A stretch of DNA of 64,000 nt from Hymenobacter sp. ISL-91 (GCF_018613725.1 NZ_JAGGPS010000009.1:147565-211564), one strand, 5' to 3'. Positions 8,548 through 17,878 are shown, counted from the stretch's first letter. Made by a program: numbers and translations. Notes: generated from the sequence alone by a model not told the origin.

Positions 8548-9300
8548 TTACACACTCACATCGGCCTCCGCCTGCTCCTGAAGTACCTCAGCTTCCTGCT
8601 TTCCCAAATACCTATCAATAAGGTAGCGGGCGAGATAAAGCAGAGGAGTGAGCAGGATGGCCGCCGCGAATTTATACCAGTAATTGGTGTTGGCCACTTC
8701 CAGCACTTGGTTTAGGCTCCAGTTGCCGAACACATAGAAGGCCACGAACAGCACGACCACCGAATCGACGAGCTGCGAAATGAGCGTAGAGCCGGTGGCC
8801 CGCAGCCAGATGTAGCGCCCACCGGCCACGCGCCGGAACCACTGGAACACGCTGGCATCGAGCACCTGCCCGATAATAAAGGCCACCAGCGAGCCGATGA
8901 TAATGCCCAGGCCCTGCCGGAAAATGCTGTGGTAGGCGAAGTCGATGTTGAACGGCCGGCCCTGCGCGTCGGTGCTGTTTACATCGAGCCAGAACTGGGC
9001 CGGCGGCAGTTCGGTAGTAGCCAGAATAACGAGGAAGGCGTACAGAATCAGCCCCACGGTGAGGAAGCTCACGCGCAGCACGCCTTCGCGCCCGAAGTAC
9101 TCGTTGATGATGTCGGTGGTGATGAACACGACGGGCCAGATGATGACGCCCGCCGTGAGGTTGCCGGGCAGCCCTATCAGCTTATCCACCGAAAAAATCT
9201 TCACCCCGATAATCTCAGCCAGCAGCGCATTCACGATAAAAATACCGCTGAGCACTAGGTAAAGCTGCTGTTTTTTGTGGGCGAAAGTTTTGGCGGGCAT
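8548..9300 (-). CDS. Queuosine precursor transporter (YhhQ / DUF165 family)
   Basis: 250-aa inner-membrane protein with about six hydrophobic segments. Family features are the early GIFIVNALLAEIIGVKIF, the conserved VVFITTDIINEYFG, and the late SQLVDSVVVLFVAFYVFGNW. E. coli YhhQ takes up preQ0/preQ1 for queuosine tRNA modification. The start ATG at 9300 gives MPAKTFAHKKQ, a typical basic N-terminus. A longer frame starting at 9345 would run into the intergenic inverted repeat and is not used. No other queuosine gene is nearby. Confidence 0.88.
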   Translation of the reverse strand: MPAKTFAHKKQQLYLVLSGIFIVNALLAEIIGVKIFSVDKLIGLPGNLTAGVIIWPVVFITTDIINEYFGREGVLRVSFLTVGLILYAFLVILATTELPPAQFWLDVNSTDAQGRPFNIDFAYHSIFRQGLGIIIGSLVAFIIGQVLDASVFQWFRRVAGGRYIWLRATGSTLISQLVDSVVVLFVAFYVFGNWSLNQVLEVANTNYWYKFAAAILLTPLLYLARYLIDRYLGKQEAEVLQEQAEADVSV

Positions 9301-9338
9301 AAGGAGAGTATGGGAGAGAGGAAGACCAGGAAACGGAG

Positions 9339-9441
9339 AAAACACCTGTCATGCTGAGCGGAGCGAAGGACCTTCCTACGTTTACACGTATCGTTGTTAC
9401 GTGGTAAAGTCCTTCGCTCCGCTCAGCATGACAGGTGTTTT
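9339..9441. repeat. Intergenic inverted repeat (GTCAT-core family, copy 3)
   Basis: Arms 9339-9371 and 9409-9441 are perfect 33-nt complements around a 37-nt centre. The core reads GTCATGCTGAGCGGAGCGAA, with a locus-specific outer end AAAACACCT/AGGTGTTTT. It fills the spacer between the rnz stop and the transporter start. Confidence 0.93.
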
Positions 9442-9455
9442 CCGCCTCGTCATCT

Positions 9456-10373
9456 TCACTCCGCCACCGAAAACATGCTGCCCTCTGTGGCCAGGCTGGT
9501 CCAGGGAAACTGGGTGCGGGCCTCGGCCAGCAGTGGCTCCAGGTCGCGGTAGCGGCTGCTGAAATGGCCGATAAGCAGCCGCTGGACGTCGGCGCGGCGG
9601 GCCAGCAGCCCGGCCTGGCGGGCGGTGCTGTGGTGGGTAACGGCCGCCCGCTCGCGCATATCGTCCAGAAAGGTGGCCTCGTGGTAAAGCAAATCCACAC
9701 CCTGTACCAGCCCGGCCAGGGTTTCGGTGTAGAGCGTGTCGGAGCAGAACGCGTAGCTGCGGGCGCGCTTAGGCTCGGTGGTAACGGCCGCATTAAGGGC
9801 CAACACTTGGCCCGCTTCGTCGCGCACGTCTTCGCCCAGCGTGAGGGCCGTGAGCTGGGCGGGGGTGAGGCCGGTGGGCAGTTGGTCGGCCAGTAGCCGG
9901 CGGCGCTTGGGTTTCTCGCGGAACAGGTAGCCGCAGCACGGGATGCGGTGGCGCATGGGCAGCGTGTGCACCGTCAGGTTTTTATCCTCGAAAATAAGCT
10001 GGTGCGCGGTGGTGTCGACGGCCGTGAATTCGAGCGGAAAGTTGAGGTGAGTGTGCGAGTGCCGGAACTGGGTGGTGAGAATTTCGTCGAGGCCGGCTGG
10101 GCCGAACAGATGCAGCGGCTCGGTGCGGCCGGTCAGGTTCATGGTACCCAACAGCCCAAACAACCCAAAAAAATGGTCGCCGTGCAGGTGGCTGATGAAA
10201 ATGTTGTGCAGCCGCTGGGGCCGCAGCTTGTACTCGAGCAGCCGCCGCTGAGTGCCCTCGCCGCAGTCGATGAGGTAAGGCGTACCGTTTACGCTCAGTA
10301 CCTGGGCCGTATGATGACGGTCTAGAAACGGGGTGGCCGAGGCGCTGCCAAGGATTTTCAGCTCAAACTCCAT
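9456..10373 (-). CDS. rnz: Ribonuclease Z (tRNA 3' endonuclease)
   Basis: 305-aa metallo-beta-lactamase-fold endonuclease that trims tRNA 3' ends. The zinc motif SHLHGDH is at residues 61-67 (H62, H64, D66, H67). YLIDCGEGTQRRL is the family's second landmark. Further ligands lie in LPMRHRIPCCGY and the C-terminal GHFSSRY. Length matches the long-form bacterial RNase Z (about 305 aa). The ATG at 10373 begins MEFELKILGSASATP, the canonical N-terminus. Flanked on both sides by inverted repeats (9339-9441 and 10385-10478). Confidence 0.95.
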   Translation of the reverse strand: MEFELKILGSASATPFLDRHHTAQVLSVNGTPYLIDCGEGTQRRLLEYKLRPQRLHNIFISHLHGDHFFGLFGLLGTMNLTGRTEPLHLFGPAGLDEILTTQFRHSHTHLNFPLEFTAVDTTAHQLIFEDKNLTVHTLPMRHRIPCCGYLFREKPKRRRLLADQLPTGLTPAQLTALTLGEDVRDEAGQVLALNAAVTTEPKRARSYAFCSDTLYTETLAGLVQGVDLLYHEATFLDDMRERAAVTHHSTARQAGLLARRADVQRLLIGHFSSRYRDLEPLLAEARTQFPWTSLATEGSMFSVAE

Positions 10374-10384
10374 AGGGTGAATGA

Positions 10385-10478
10385 GGCTACAAGCTATAAG
10401 CTGCAAGCTGCAAGCGTTGGTTCTGAGAACGAGTCAGCAGAACGAAGGCTTGCAGCTTGCAGCTTATAGCTTGTAGCC
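10385..10478. repeat. Perfect intergenic inverted repeat made of tandem words
   Basis: 31-nt perfect arms (10385-10415 and 10448-10478) around a 32-nt centre. Each arm contains tandem variants of AAGCTGC/AAGCTAT. It lacks the GTCAT core. Lies between the STAS gene stop (10485) and the rnz start (10373). Confidence 0.93.
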
Positions 10479-10484
10479 GAAAAA

Positions 10485-10859
10485 TTACTCCTTGCTGGTG
10501 AGGTCGCGCTCAATGGCATGCAGGAAGATGCGGTCGATACCTTCTTCTACGGTGGGCAGAATGTGCAGTACCGATTCGAGCTTGCTGATGGTGATGAGCT
10601 TCATTACATGGTCCTGCAGGCCGGTCATTACCAATAGGCCGCCGGTCGAGTTGCAGAGGCGGTTGGCAATCAGGATAGAGCTCAGGCCCGACGAATCGGT
10701 GTACTTTACGTTGCTCAGGTCCAGAATCAGGTTGTTGATGCCCTCGGCATTAAGCTTGACAAACTCCGACTTCAAATCGGGCGCGACAGTGGTGTCGAGC
10801 TTTTTCTCGTCAATCGTGATGATAGTGTAGGTTTCTTTTTTATCGATGGAGTACTTCAT
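10485..10859 (-). CDS. STAS-domain protein, anti-sigma factor antagonist type
   Basis: 124-aa single STAS domain of the SpoIIAA/RsbV kind, which sequesters an anti-sigma kinase when unphosphorylated. The phosphorylation loop DSSG is at residues 55-58 (VKYTDSSGLSSIL). The N-terminal strand is MKYSIDKKETYTIITID. No partner kinase or phosphatase gene is nearby. The ATG at 10859 fits the domain boundary exactly. The upstream spacer (10860-10963) holds a TACCTTCG near-match to a -7 box, at about 10888-10895 on the minus strand. Confidence 0.9.
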   Translation of the reverse strand: MKYSIDKKETYTIITIDEKKLDTTVAPDLKSEFVKLNAEGINNLILDLSNVKYTDSSGLSSILIANRLCNSTGGLLVMTGLQDHVMKLITISKLESVLHILPTVEEGIDRIFLHAIERDLTSKE

Positions 10860-10963
10860 ACCGCAGGTCGGTTCGGTTATTGGGGAGTAATTGCGAAGGT
10901 AGCAAAAAAAGCCGTTGGGTGTAAATCCGGAGTGAGTGCCGAAAAAGCTGGCTTTCGGATTTA

Positions 10964-11800
10964 CTACCGGGTTTTTCCTGGTAGCCCGAAGGTCAACGTG
11001 CTCCACGTACTCTGCCAGTCGGCCCCGGTAGCGGCCAACGCGCTTTCCATGCGCACGGTGCTGACCAGGTACTGGCCTGGGCCGGACAAATGTAACAACA
11101 CCCGACCGTTTTGGTTGCTGCGAAGTTTCTGCAGTAGTGCCCGGGGCTGGGCGCCGCGCCGCCACAGCAGCACCAACTGGCCCGGCACCGGCTGGCCGGC
11201 CCGTAGCACGCGCACGGTTAATGCGCCCTCGGGCCCCAAGGTATAGGGGTTTTGCTCGGGCACCAGCTCCAGCGGCAGGCCCACAGGCCGGGCCCAGGCG
11301 CGGGCCGTATCAGTGGGGGAGGGTGGGCCGGCCTGCACCAGGGTTTTGGCGCAGCGGCGGTAGGCCTCGCGGCCGGGCGCAGCGGTCTGGCCGCGCTGCT
11401 CGCGCAGGGCCAGCACATTATCGAGGCCTTCTTCCCGCAGGTAGGCCGTAAACTTATCGGCTTCCAGGGTGATGGTGGCGTTGTTGGTGGACAGGGCCAC
11501 GAGGTGGGTGCCGGGCTCCGTGAACGTCACGGTGCTTTGGATGGAATCATCGGGGGCCGCGGCGGCCGGCCGTAAATCGGCGGGCGGCATAGCAGGCGCA
11601 TAGTGGCGCAGCAGTTCGAGACGACCGTAGCGGCCGGCCCAGGCTTCGCCCGTAAAATTTTCGCCCGTCAGCCGCCGCAGGTGCACGCTGGTGCCCGGGG
11701 CCACCACAAACCGAGTCGGCTCCAGCCAAAACTCGTGGGCCAGCGTGGCGGTTGTGGCCGCCAGCAGCAGTAGCAGCGAGGCAGGAAGTAGGCACTTCAT
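10964..11800 (-). CDS. DUF4198-like secreted protein
   Basis: 278-aa secreted protein with signal peptide MKCLLPASLLLLLAATTATLA. The mature protein begins HEFWLEPTRFVVAPGTSVHL, the hallmark of DUF4198 (a periplasmic family often next to metal-uptake genes or TonB receptors). A central beta-rich region and a C-terminal GALTVRVLRAGQPVPGQLV domain follow. The N-terminal HEFWL His after the signal peptide is the classic candidate metal ligand; the metal role is known for the family only by association. Neighbours give no functional clue. Confidence 0.75.
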   Translation of the reverse strand: MKCLLPASLLLLLAATTATLAHEFWLEPTRFVVAPGTSVHLRRLTGENFTGEAWAGRYGRLELLRHYAPAMPPADLRPAAAAPDDSIQSTVTFTEPGTHLVALSTNNATITLEADKFTAYLREEGLDNVLALREQRGQTAAPGREAYRRCAKTLVQAGPPSPTDTARAWARPVGLPLELVPEQNPYTLGPEGALTVRVLRAGQPVPGQLVLLWRRGAQPRALLQKLRSNQNGRVLLHLSGPGQYLVSTVRMESALAATGADWQSTWSTLTFGLPGKTR

Positions 11801-11906
11801 AGGGCTTAGCAGGAGAATAAGGGGCCGAAAAATTTCCGCGCCAGCGCGCTACACTGCGACTATGGCCGTCGTAATTTACTCACTACTTACCACTTACCAC
11901 TCACCA

Positions 11907-13775
11907 CTAAAAGCCGCCGCGCTCCAAGGCCAGCTGGTAGGCGTGGTCGTAGTACACGCGCAGGTTTTTCCAGTCGAACATTTCGGCCGAGCTTTCTACG
12001 TTGTTGCGCTGCATGATTCGCTCGCGGCGGTTGAGCTGCACGAACTCCCAGAGCATATCGGTTAGTTCTTCGGCAGCTTCGTCGAAGCTTTTTTCCTGGC
12101 GGTGCACCACAAAAATACCCTGCTCGTTGTGGGTGGGCACGTTCTGCAGCACGTAGTCGCCGAAACCCGAGAGGTCGGAGGTGATGGCCGGCACGCCACG
12201 GGCCACGCATTCCAGGGGCGTGTAGCCCCAAGGCTCGTAGTAGCTCGGGAATACGCCCAGGTGGCAGCCGCGCACGAATTGCCCGTACTCCATGCCAAAC
12301 AGGGGCGAGGTAGGCGACACGAAATCGGGATGATACACGATTTTCACCCGGTCGTGCTGGTTGTTGACGAGGTTGGCGCGGCGCAGGAAGTTGAGAATGT
12401 CGTCGTTCTGGTCGTCGACGAGGTTGTGGGTGATGACGGGGGGCAGGGCGCTGGTTTTCCAGCTTTGCAGCGTGCGGCGGTAGCGCAGACGCCAGTAGTC
12501 GTCTACCATCGTGCTCAGGTCGGGCAGGCGGTTGTCGTCGGAGGCAGCAGCGGCGGCATAAAACAGCCGCTCGCCCACCTGCCGCTCAATAGCCTCGCAG
12601 GTTTCGCGCACTTCCTCCAGCACGGCTCGGTTTTGCAGCACTTGCGGGTTGATGCTGGTGAAGGGCCGCTTGGTGATAAAGAACATCACCACCTGGCCTT
12701 CCAAGCCGCTTTGCTGCAACCGGTAGTTGAGGCGGGCCAGGGCCTCCAGCGTCAGGTCGAAGCCCTTGTTGTGGTACTCGTAGCGTCCGCTCGTGAACAG
12801 GTACAGCGTCTTGTCGAGGTCGAAGGAATAGCTCTGGAAGAAGTGGGCCATCACGAACTCGTGAATTTTGGCCTTGTACTGCTGGTGCAGGTTCTGGAAC
12901 TCGTGCAGGGCCACAAACCGCTCGATGTTGAGGCCGTTGGGCAGCACGGCATCCGGAATCCGGTCGAGCAGGTAAATACACTCGCGCACCGTCAGCTCGC
13001 TTACTGTGGTAAACACGTGCGCTCCGTGGGCGGCGGCGCGCTCCATCGTCACGGCCGCCTCAATGTTGAAGCGCCGGGCCTCCGCCAGCCAGTCCACCTG
13101 CATCAGGTGGTCGTAGAAGTTGGGGTCGTTCATGGCCAGGTAGCGGCCCAGTAGCGTGGCGTGGGTGGTAAACACCAGGTGCACCGGCACCTGCTCGCGG
13201 CGTAGCGCCGGAATGGCCACGCCCGTCATCCACTCGTGGAAGTGGGCAATCAGCCGTTGGGGCGGCACGGTTTCGGCGGCCAGCAGCTGCAGAAACACCT
13301 TGGCCATTTCGCCAAAAGCCGCTACCTGATGCAGCAAGTCATCGGCGGCAGGCATGGGTAGGCCGTGGTGCTCCCAGAGGTCGGCTTTAATGGCATCGAG
13401 CCGCGGGTATGCCTGAAAAGGGTCGATGAGCACTACGCGGGGGCGGCCCGTTACGAGCCAGGTGCCCAGCTGCACGCTGTAGCCCAGCGCCCGCATGGCC
13501 GCCACGGCCCGGCTAAACGGGTCGTCGGAAAACGCCAGCCTCTCGTCGTCGGGTTCGAACTCGCCCTGGGCCTGCTGCGGAAAGTAGGGCCCCAGCAGGC
13601 AGTACTGCCCGCCCCACACCTGCCGCGTGGCCGGCACTTTGCTGCGGATAACGGTGTAAATACCGCCCACCTGGTTGCATACTTCCCAGGCCACCTCCAC
13701 CAGCAAGGTGTCGGCAACATTGGCAGTAACAGAGGCAGCGGCGGGAACAGACGACGAAGTGGGCATAGACGGCAA
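11907..13775 (-). CDS. Glycogen synthase, GT3-type
   Basis: 622-aa cytoplasmic glycosyltransferase extending alpha-1,4-glucan from a nucleotide sugar. The start VEVAWEVCNQVGGIYTVIRSK (about residues 27-47) and the length are those of the GT3 (animal/fungal GYS-like) family, rather than the 480-aa GT5 enzyme of most bacteria. The catalytic E-X7-E pair is E514 and E522 in EPWGYTPLE. A central AHFHEWMTGVAIPALRR and ATLLGRYLAMN also match. GT3 enzymes are common in Bacteroidota; UDP-glucose is the likely donor. The downstream gene order (minus strand: GH13 enzyme upstream, then this gene) supports glycogen metabolism. Confidence 0.9.
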   Translation of the reverse strand: MPSMPTSSSVPAAASVTANVADTLLVEVAWEVCNQVGGIYTVIRSKVPATRQVWGGQYCLLGPYFPQQAQGEFEPDDERLAFSDDPFSRAVAAMRALGYSVQLGTWLVTGRPRVVLIDPFQAYPRLDAIKADLWEHHGLPMPAADDLLHQVAAFGEMAKVFLQLLAAETVPPQRLIAHFHEWMTGVAIPALRREQVPVHLVFTTHATLLGRYLAMNDPNFYDHLMQVDWLAEARRFNIEAAVTMERAAAHGAHVFTTVSELTVRECIYLLDRIPDAVLPNGLNIERFVALHEFQNLHQQYKAKIHEFVMAHFFQSYSFDLDKTLYLFTSGRYEYHNKGFDLTLEALARLNYRLQQSGLEGQVVMFFITKRPFTSINPQVLQNRAVLEEVRETCEAIERQVGERLFYAAAAASDDNRLPDLSTMVDDYWRLRYRRTLQSWKTSALPPVITHNLVDDQNDDILNFLRRANLVNNQHDRVKIVYHPDFVSPTSPLFGMEYGQFVRGCHLGVFPSYYEPWGYTPLECVARGVPAITSDLSGFGDYVLQNVPTHNEQGIFVVHRQEKSFDEAAEELTDMLWEFVQLNRRERIMQRNNVESSAEMFDWKNLRVYYDHAYQLALERGGF

Positions 13776-13956
13776 AGGGTGGGTTTGGAGCTACAAGCTA
13801 CAAGTCGGGAGTTAAAAACTCCTGCCCGAACGGCGTAAAAGCGCACTATTTTGCGCCTCGTCGTTGCCAACATTGACTATTTCGCCTGCTTTTTCAACAG
13901 TAAGGCGCCGGATAGTGGGCCTTTACGCAGTTTGGGCTAACTCGCATAGCGCAACG

Positions 13957-15807
13957 CTACGCCGGTTCCTGCGACAGTATCAGAACCGAGTAGGGGGCCA
14001 GGCCGAAGGTGCCGTGGAAAGGCTGGTCGTCGTAGATGCCGGCTTCTGCCTCACAATCCACGCTTTCGAAGTTGCCGAACTCGTGGTCGTAGCCTTCCCA
14101 ATCGGAATTGAAGCGTACATGCCAGCGGCCCGCGCGGGGCAGGCCAATGCGGTAGTCGGTGTGGCTCTGGTCGGCGAAGTTGCACAGCACTACCGTAGTG
14201 TCGCCCGGCCCACCCTGGTCGCGGCGGATGAAGGCCAGCACTTTCTGTTCGTCGTTGAGGTGGTGCACTTCGGCGTGCTGCCCCAGCAGGCCGCGGGTGC
14301 GCCCCGCCAAGTTGCGGCGCAACGCAATTAGGTCGCGGTAAAGGTGTACCAGGCCGGCATGTTCTTCGGCGCGGGCCCAGTCGAGGGGCTGGTCATCAGA
14401 AAACGAGCCGTCGGCCAGCATCGTCTGGCCCTGAAAAATCATTGGAATACCGGGCACCGTGAGCACCAGCGCCGCGCCCAGGGTCGAGCGTTTTTTCGGG
14501 AACCAGGAGGCTGCCTCGCCAGGCATAATTTCTTCGGGCACCCGGGCTTTGCCGTTGGCTACTTCGTCGTGGCTTTCGGTGTACACCACCCGTTGGAACG
14601 AGTCGCCATTGTAGCGGTGCTCCACTGCCTCGGCCACTGCCGTCATGCTGCGGTCGGCGTCGTCAGGCGTGGTCAGAGCGTCGCGGATGGGGTACACGAA
14701 GCGGGCGTCCCACTGGCTCGAAAAGCCCTGGCCATCCTGTTCGGGGGTGCGGGTAATGTATTCATCGCCCAGCAAATCCTCGGCAATCATGATTTTCCAG
14801 GGCATCTTCGCCCGCACCTCCTCGTTTATCCAGCGCATCAGGCTCCAGCCGTCGGGCAGGTCGTGGGCCGGGTCGGTGGTGCCGTTTACGTTGCGGATGT
14901 GGGCAATAGCGTCGCAGCGCAGCCCGTCGAGTCGGTAGTCTTCGAGCCACATGAGCACATTGTCGCGGATGTAGCGGCGCACGGCTTCGCGGCCGTAATC
15001 GGGGCGGTTGTGGCCCCAGGGGGTTTCGGCGCGCCAGTCGTTGTAGAAGTAGATGCCGCCGCCGTCGTTTTCCTGCCAGCCATCAAACTGCCACAAATCC
15101 AGGTCGCCGGGTCCGAAATGGTTGTACACCACGTCTAGAATTACGGCAATACCGCGGCGGTGGGCTTGCTTGATGAACTCCTGAAAACCGGCCGGCCCGC
15201 CGTAGTCGCCATCAATAGCAAACGGGTGGGCGGGGTTGTAGCCCCAGCTTAGCTTGCCCGGAAAGGCCGCGGCAGGCATAATTTCCACGGCATTAATGCC
15301 CAGCTCGCGCAGGTGGTCGAGTTTTTCCACGGCATCGTAAAAGGTGCCGGGCCGCGCGGGGTCGGGGGTGTAAAAGGTGCCGATGTGCAACTCATAAATT
15401 ACCAGCTCGTTCCAGGCCGGCATCTGAAAAGCGTCATCCTCCCAGTCGAAATGAGGGTCGACTACCACTGAGTTGCCGGCCGAGTGGGTTACCTGGCGGG
15501 CGTAGGGGTCGTTTTTGGTTAGCTCGCCGTGGGGCGTAAGCAGGTGGAACTTGTATTCGGTGCCGGGGCCAAGGTCGGCGAAATCGGCCGCCCAGTGGCC
15601 ATCGGCTTCAGTAATGAGCGGGTGGGTGGTGGCGTTCCAGTCGTTGAAGGGGCCTACCAGCGCAACGGCCGTGGCTGCCGGGGCCCACACCCGGAACGTG
15701 GTGCCGCCAGCGTGGGGCCGGGCGCCCATGCGGCCTGCTACAGCCGATGCGGCCGGAGTAGGTGGGGCCGGAGTGGAAAGAGAGTTGGTAGGAGCAGTTA
15801 CTGGCAT
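13957..15807 (-). CDS. GH13 alpha-glucan enzyme, probable branching enzyme
   Basis: 616-aa protein: Ala/Pro-rich N-tail, CBM48-like domain (about 25-120: TTFRVWAPAATAVALVGPFN), GH13 TIM barrel and C-terminal beta domain. Catalytic residues are visible: region I DVVYNH (225-230), nucleophile D299 in DGLRCDA, acid/base E343 in IAEDL, and H413-D414 in ESHDEV. The arrangement, and the glycogen synthase next door, favour a GlgB-type branching enzyme. A malto-oligosyltrehalose trehalohydrolase-like activity cannot be excluded, since the length and FGPGDLDLW segment are shared with that group. Start ATG at 15807 is uncertain: the first 20 residues look like linker. Confidence 0.85.
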   Translation of the reverse strand: MPVTAPTNSLSTPAPPTPAASAVAGRMGARPHAGGTTFRVWAPAATAVALVGPFNDWNATTHPLITEADGHWAADFADLGPGTEYKFHLLTPHGELTKNDPYARQVTHSAGNSVVVDPHFDWEDDAFQMPAWNELVIYELHIGTFYTPDPARPGTFYDAVEKLDHLRELGINAVEIMPAAAFPGKLSWGYNPAHPFAIDGDYGGPAGFQEFIKQAHRRGIAVILDVVYNHFGPGDLDLWQFDGWQENDGGGIYFYNDWRAETPWGHNRPDYGREAVRRYIRDNVLMWLEDYRLDGLRCDAIAHIRNVNGTTDPAHDLPDGWSLMRWINEEVRAKMPWKIMIAEDLLGDEYITRTPEQDGQGFSSQWDARFVYPIRDALTTPDDADRSMTAVAEAVEHRYNGDSFQRVVYTESHDEVANGKARVPEEIMPGEAASWFPKKRSTLGAALVLTVPGIPMIFQGQTMLADGSFSDDQPLDWARAEEHAGLVHLYRDLIALRRNLAGRTRGLLGQHAEVHHLNDEQKVLAFIRRDQGGPGDTTVVLCNFADQSHTDYRIGLPRAGRWHVRFNSDWEGYDHEFGNFESVDCEAEAGIYDDQPFHGTFGLAPYSVLILSQEPA

Positions 15808-15903
15808 AAAAACAGTGAAAAAGCCGCCACCGGAAAGCGGGGCAGCTGGGCCTTCTTTACTGCTGCGGTTGTGGAAAGTTGCTGGCCGGCCCGGCCAGGC
15901 ATG

Positions 15904-15911
15904 TAGCTTTG
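15904..15911 (+). promoter_or_regulatory. -7 promoter box (TAGCTTTG)
   Basis: Perfect TAnnTTTG match 69 nt upstream of the GTG start at 15981, in the spacer divergent from the GH13 gene. No convincing -33 TTTG was found. Confidence 0.45.
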
Positions 15912-15980
15912 CCGGAAACCCGCGTGCCCCGGCACGGGTTATACGGGCCCTTTACATCTTCAATTTCAATTCCCGACGCT

Positions 15981-16370
15981 GTGCCCCGACCCAAACCCGT
16001 GGTGTTTGGCCTCTACGGCTGGACGCCCGAATACGGCTACTCCTACATTCACCCCGCCAACCGCCGCTCCTTCGAGTGGCTGGAGCCGCTGGGCAAAGTG
16101 TTCGAGAAAATCGACGAAACCGACGACTGGATTATCCTGCGCTACGACGAGCAGCAGTTCTATGTCAGCGCCGAGCTGTTCAAGGAGCTTTACCAGAAAC
16201 CGGCCTTCAGCTTCGGCGACCAGGTGAAAACCAGTGCCCCGCCCGCCCACCAGGGCCTCATTTCTGATGTGTATTTCGATGAGCGCGCCGATACGTTCCA
16301 GTTTCAGCTGGTGGAAAAGAAGCGCAAAGTGCAACGCGTGTTTGAGGCGGAAGAGTTGGTGGGGGAGTAG
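15981..16370 (+). CDS. Small conserved hypothetical protein (DUF6960-like)
   Basis: 129-aa cytoplasmic protein. The segment FGLYGWTPEYGYSYIHPANR is distinctive and looks like a small uncharacterised family I believe is DUF6960; that label is from memory. The rest is beta-rich with alternating aromatic and acidic residues, ending in a Glu-rich tail. The start is taken as GTG at 15981 (VPRPKPVVFG). The frame remains open 100 nt upstream, but that sequence is spacer and carries the -7 box. No function can be assigned. Convergent with the YfcC gene across an inverted repeat. Confidence 0.75.
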   Translation: MPRPKPVVFGLYGWTPEYGYSYIHPANRRSFEWLEPLGKVFEKIDETDDWIILRYDEQQFYVSAELFKELYQKPAFSFGDQVKTSAPPAHQGLISDVYFDERADTFQFQLVEKKRKVQRVFEAEELVGE

Positions 16371-16393
16371 GTAGTCAAAGTGCGGAGGGCGGT

Positions 16394-16479
16394 GTAGGGG
16401 CGGGGCTTGTCCCCGCCCGCCATGCGCGCAATTGCAACGGCAATCGTTCAACGGCGGGCGGGGACAAGTCCCGCCCTAC
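16394..16479. repeat. Intergenic inverted repeat (GGCGGGCGGGGACAAG family, copy 1)
   Basis: Arms 16394-16421 and 16453-16479 pair with one or two differences around about 31 nt. The core is GGGGCGGGGCTTGTCCCCGC. A close relative lies at 18327-18460. Lies between convergent genes. Confidence 0.88.
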
Positions 16480-16528
16480 ATCGTGCCGACATCCTTACGC
16501 CGTACTGTACTTTGTTTCGAACTGAATC

Positions 16529-17878
16529 CTAAATACCCACCGCAATACCGATTACCACGGCTACCGCGCCTAAGGCCAGCAGCAGCAGGTAGAGCGGGAA
16601 GGCAAACTTCCACCACTCATCGAACCGCACCCCGCAGGCGGCCACAATGGCCACCAGCGCGCCGTTGGTGGGCGTTATCAGCTCGCAGAGGCCGGCCCCA
16701 TACTGGTAGGCCAGCACGGTAACCTGGCGCGAGAGGCCGATGAGGTCGGAGAGGGGCACGAGCAGCGGCATCGTCAGCACGGCCTGGCCGCTGACGGAGG
16801 GTACCGGCAGGTGCAGGGCGGTGTGGACGCCCATCATGCCCAGGGCGGCCACCCAGGCGGGTAGCCCGGCCAGCGGCGCCGAGAGGCCGTTGACGATGGT
16901 GTCGACTATCTGGCCCTGCTCCAGCACCACGAAAATGGCGCGGGCAAAACCAATCAGCAGTGCCGAAAAGGCAATGTCGCGGAAGCCGGCAATGAAGCCC
17001 TCGGCGGTGCCGGTGAGGCCCAGGCCACCGACCAATCCGGCCACCACGCCCATCGTGAAGAACAGGGCCGCCATCTGCTCGAAGTCCCAGCCCAGCTTGA
17101 GCACGCCGTAGGCGAAGAACGCGAAGCCGCCCAGCAGCAGGAACAGCACCAGCCCGTGGTTGCGGCCCGCCACCAGCGTGCCGTTGGGGTCGGCCTGCTC
17201 GCTGGTTTCGGGCGTTATGCGGTGGCGCTGGGCGTAGCGCACGGTGCCGCCAATCCAGATAACCAAGGCCAGCAGCAGAAACACCAGCCGGAAGCCGCCG
17301 CCCGACAGCAGCGGCAGCTGCGCCAGCTTCTGGGCAATACCCACCTGAAACGGGTTGAGCGGACTGAACGCCGCGCCCACCGCCGCCGAGCCGATGCTCA
17401 CGGCCGCGGCCGTAATCACCGGGTAGCCGATGCGGCGCATGAGAATCAGGAGCACTGGCACCAGCGGCACGATTTCCTCCTGCATATTCTCCAGCGCGCC
17501 CATCGTGGCAAACAGCACCGAGATGATGGGAATGACCACCGCCTCGCGCCCCCGAAACTTCTCCAGCAGCCAATCCACGCCCCGGCGCAATGCCCCCGTC
17601 AGGTCGACCACGGTGAAGGCCCCGCCGGCCAGGAACACCAGGAAAATCACGGCGGCCGCATCTATCAGGCCTTTCGGAACTGCCACCAGGGCCTGCAGGG
17701 GGCTGACGGGTGTGGCCGGCACGCGGTGGTAGGAGCCGGGCACCACTACGTCGCGGCCGGTGGCGGCATCGGGCAGGCGCTCGAACACGCCGGCCGGCAA
17801 CACATAGCTCAGCGCGCAGGCCAGCAGAATAAAACCCACCAACAATACCAGCGGGTGCGGAAAGCGAATCGTTTTCAT
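16529..17878 (-). CDS. YfcC family membrane transporter
   Basis: 449-aa polytopic inner-membrane protein with about twelve hydrophobic segments. The N-terminus HPLVLLVGFILLACALSYVL followed by PAGVFERLPD is diagnostic of the YfcC/ArcD-like branch of the C4-dicarboxylate and amino-acid carrier superfamily. Other landmarks are ENMQEEIVPLVPVLLIL and the C-terminal YQYGAGLCELITPTNGALVA. In the family, members carry arginine/ornithine or short-chain acids; the substrate here is unknown. ATG at 17878 gives a short basic N-terminus before the first segment. A TACCTTCG near -7 box lies at about 17883-17890. Confidence 0.88.
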   Translation of the reverse strand: MKTIRFPHPLVLLVGFILLACALSYVLPAGVFERLPDAATGRDVVVPGSYHRVPATPVSPLQALVAVPKGLIDAAAVIFLVFLAGGAFTVVDLTGALRRGVDWLLEKFRGREAVVIPIISVLFATMGALENMQEEIVPLVPVLLILMRRIGYPVITAAAVSIGSAAVGAAFSPLNPFQVGIAQKLAQLPLLSGGGFRLVFLLLALVIWIGGTVRYAQRHRITPETSEQADPNGTLVAGRNHGLVLFLLLGGFAFFAYGVLKLGWDFEQMAALFFTMGVVAGLVGGLGLTGTAEGFIAGFRDIAFSALLIGFARAIFVVLEQGQIVDTIVNGLSAPLAGLPAWVAALGMMGVHTALHLPVPSVSGQAVLTMPLLVPLSDLIGLSRQVTVLAYQYGAGLCELITPTNGALVAIVAACGVRFDEWWKFAFPLYLLLLALGAVAVVIGIAVGI

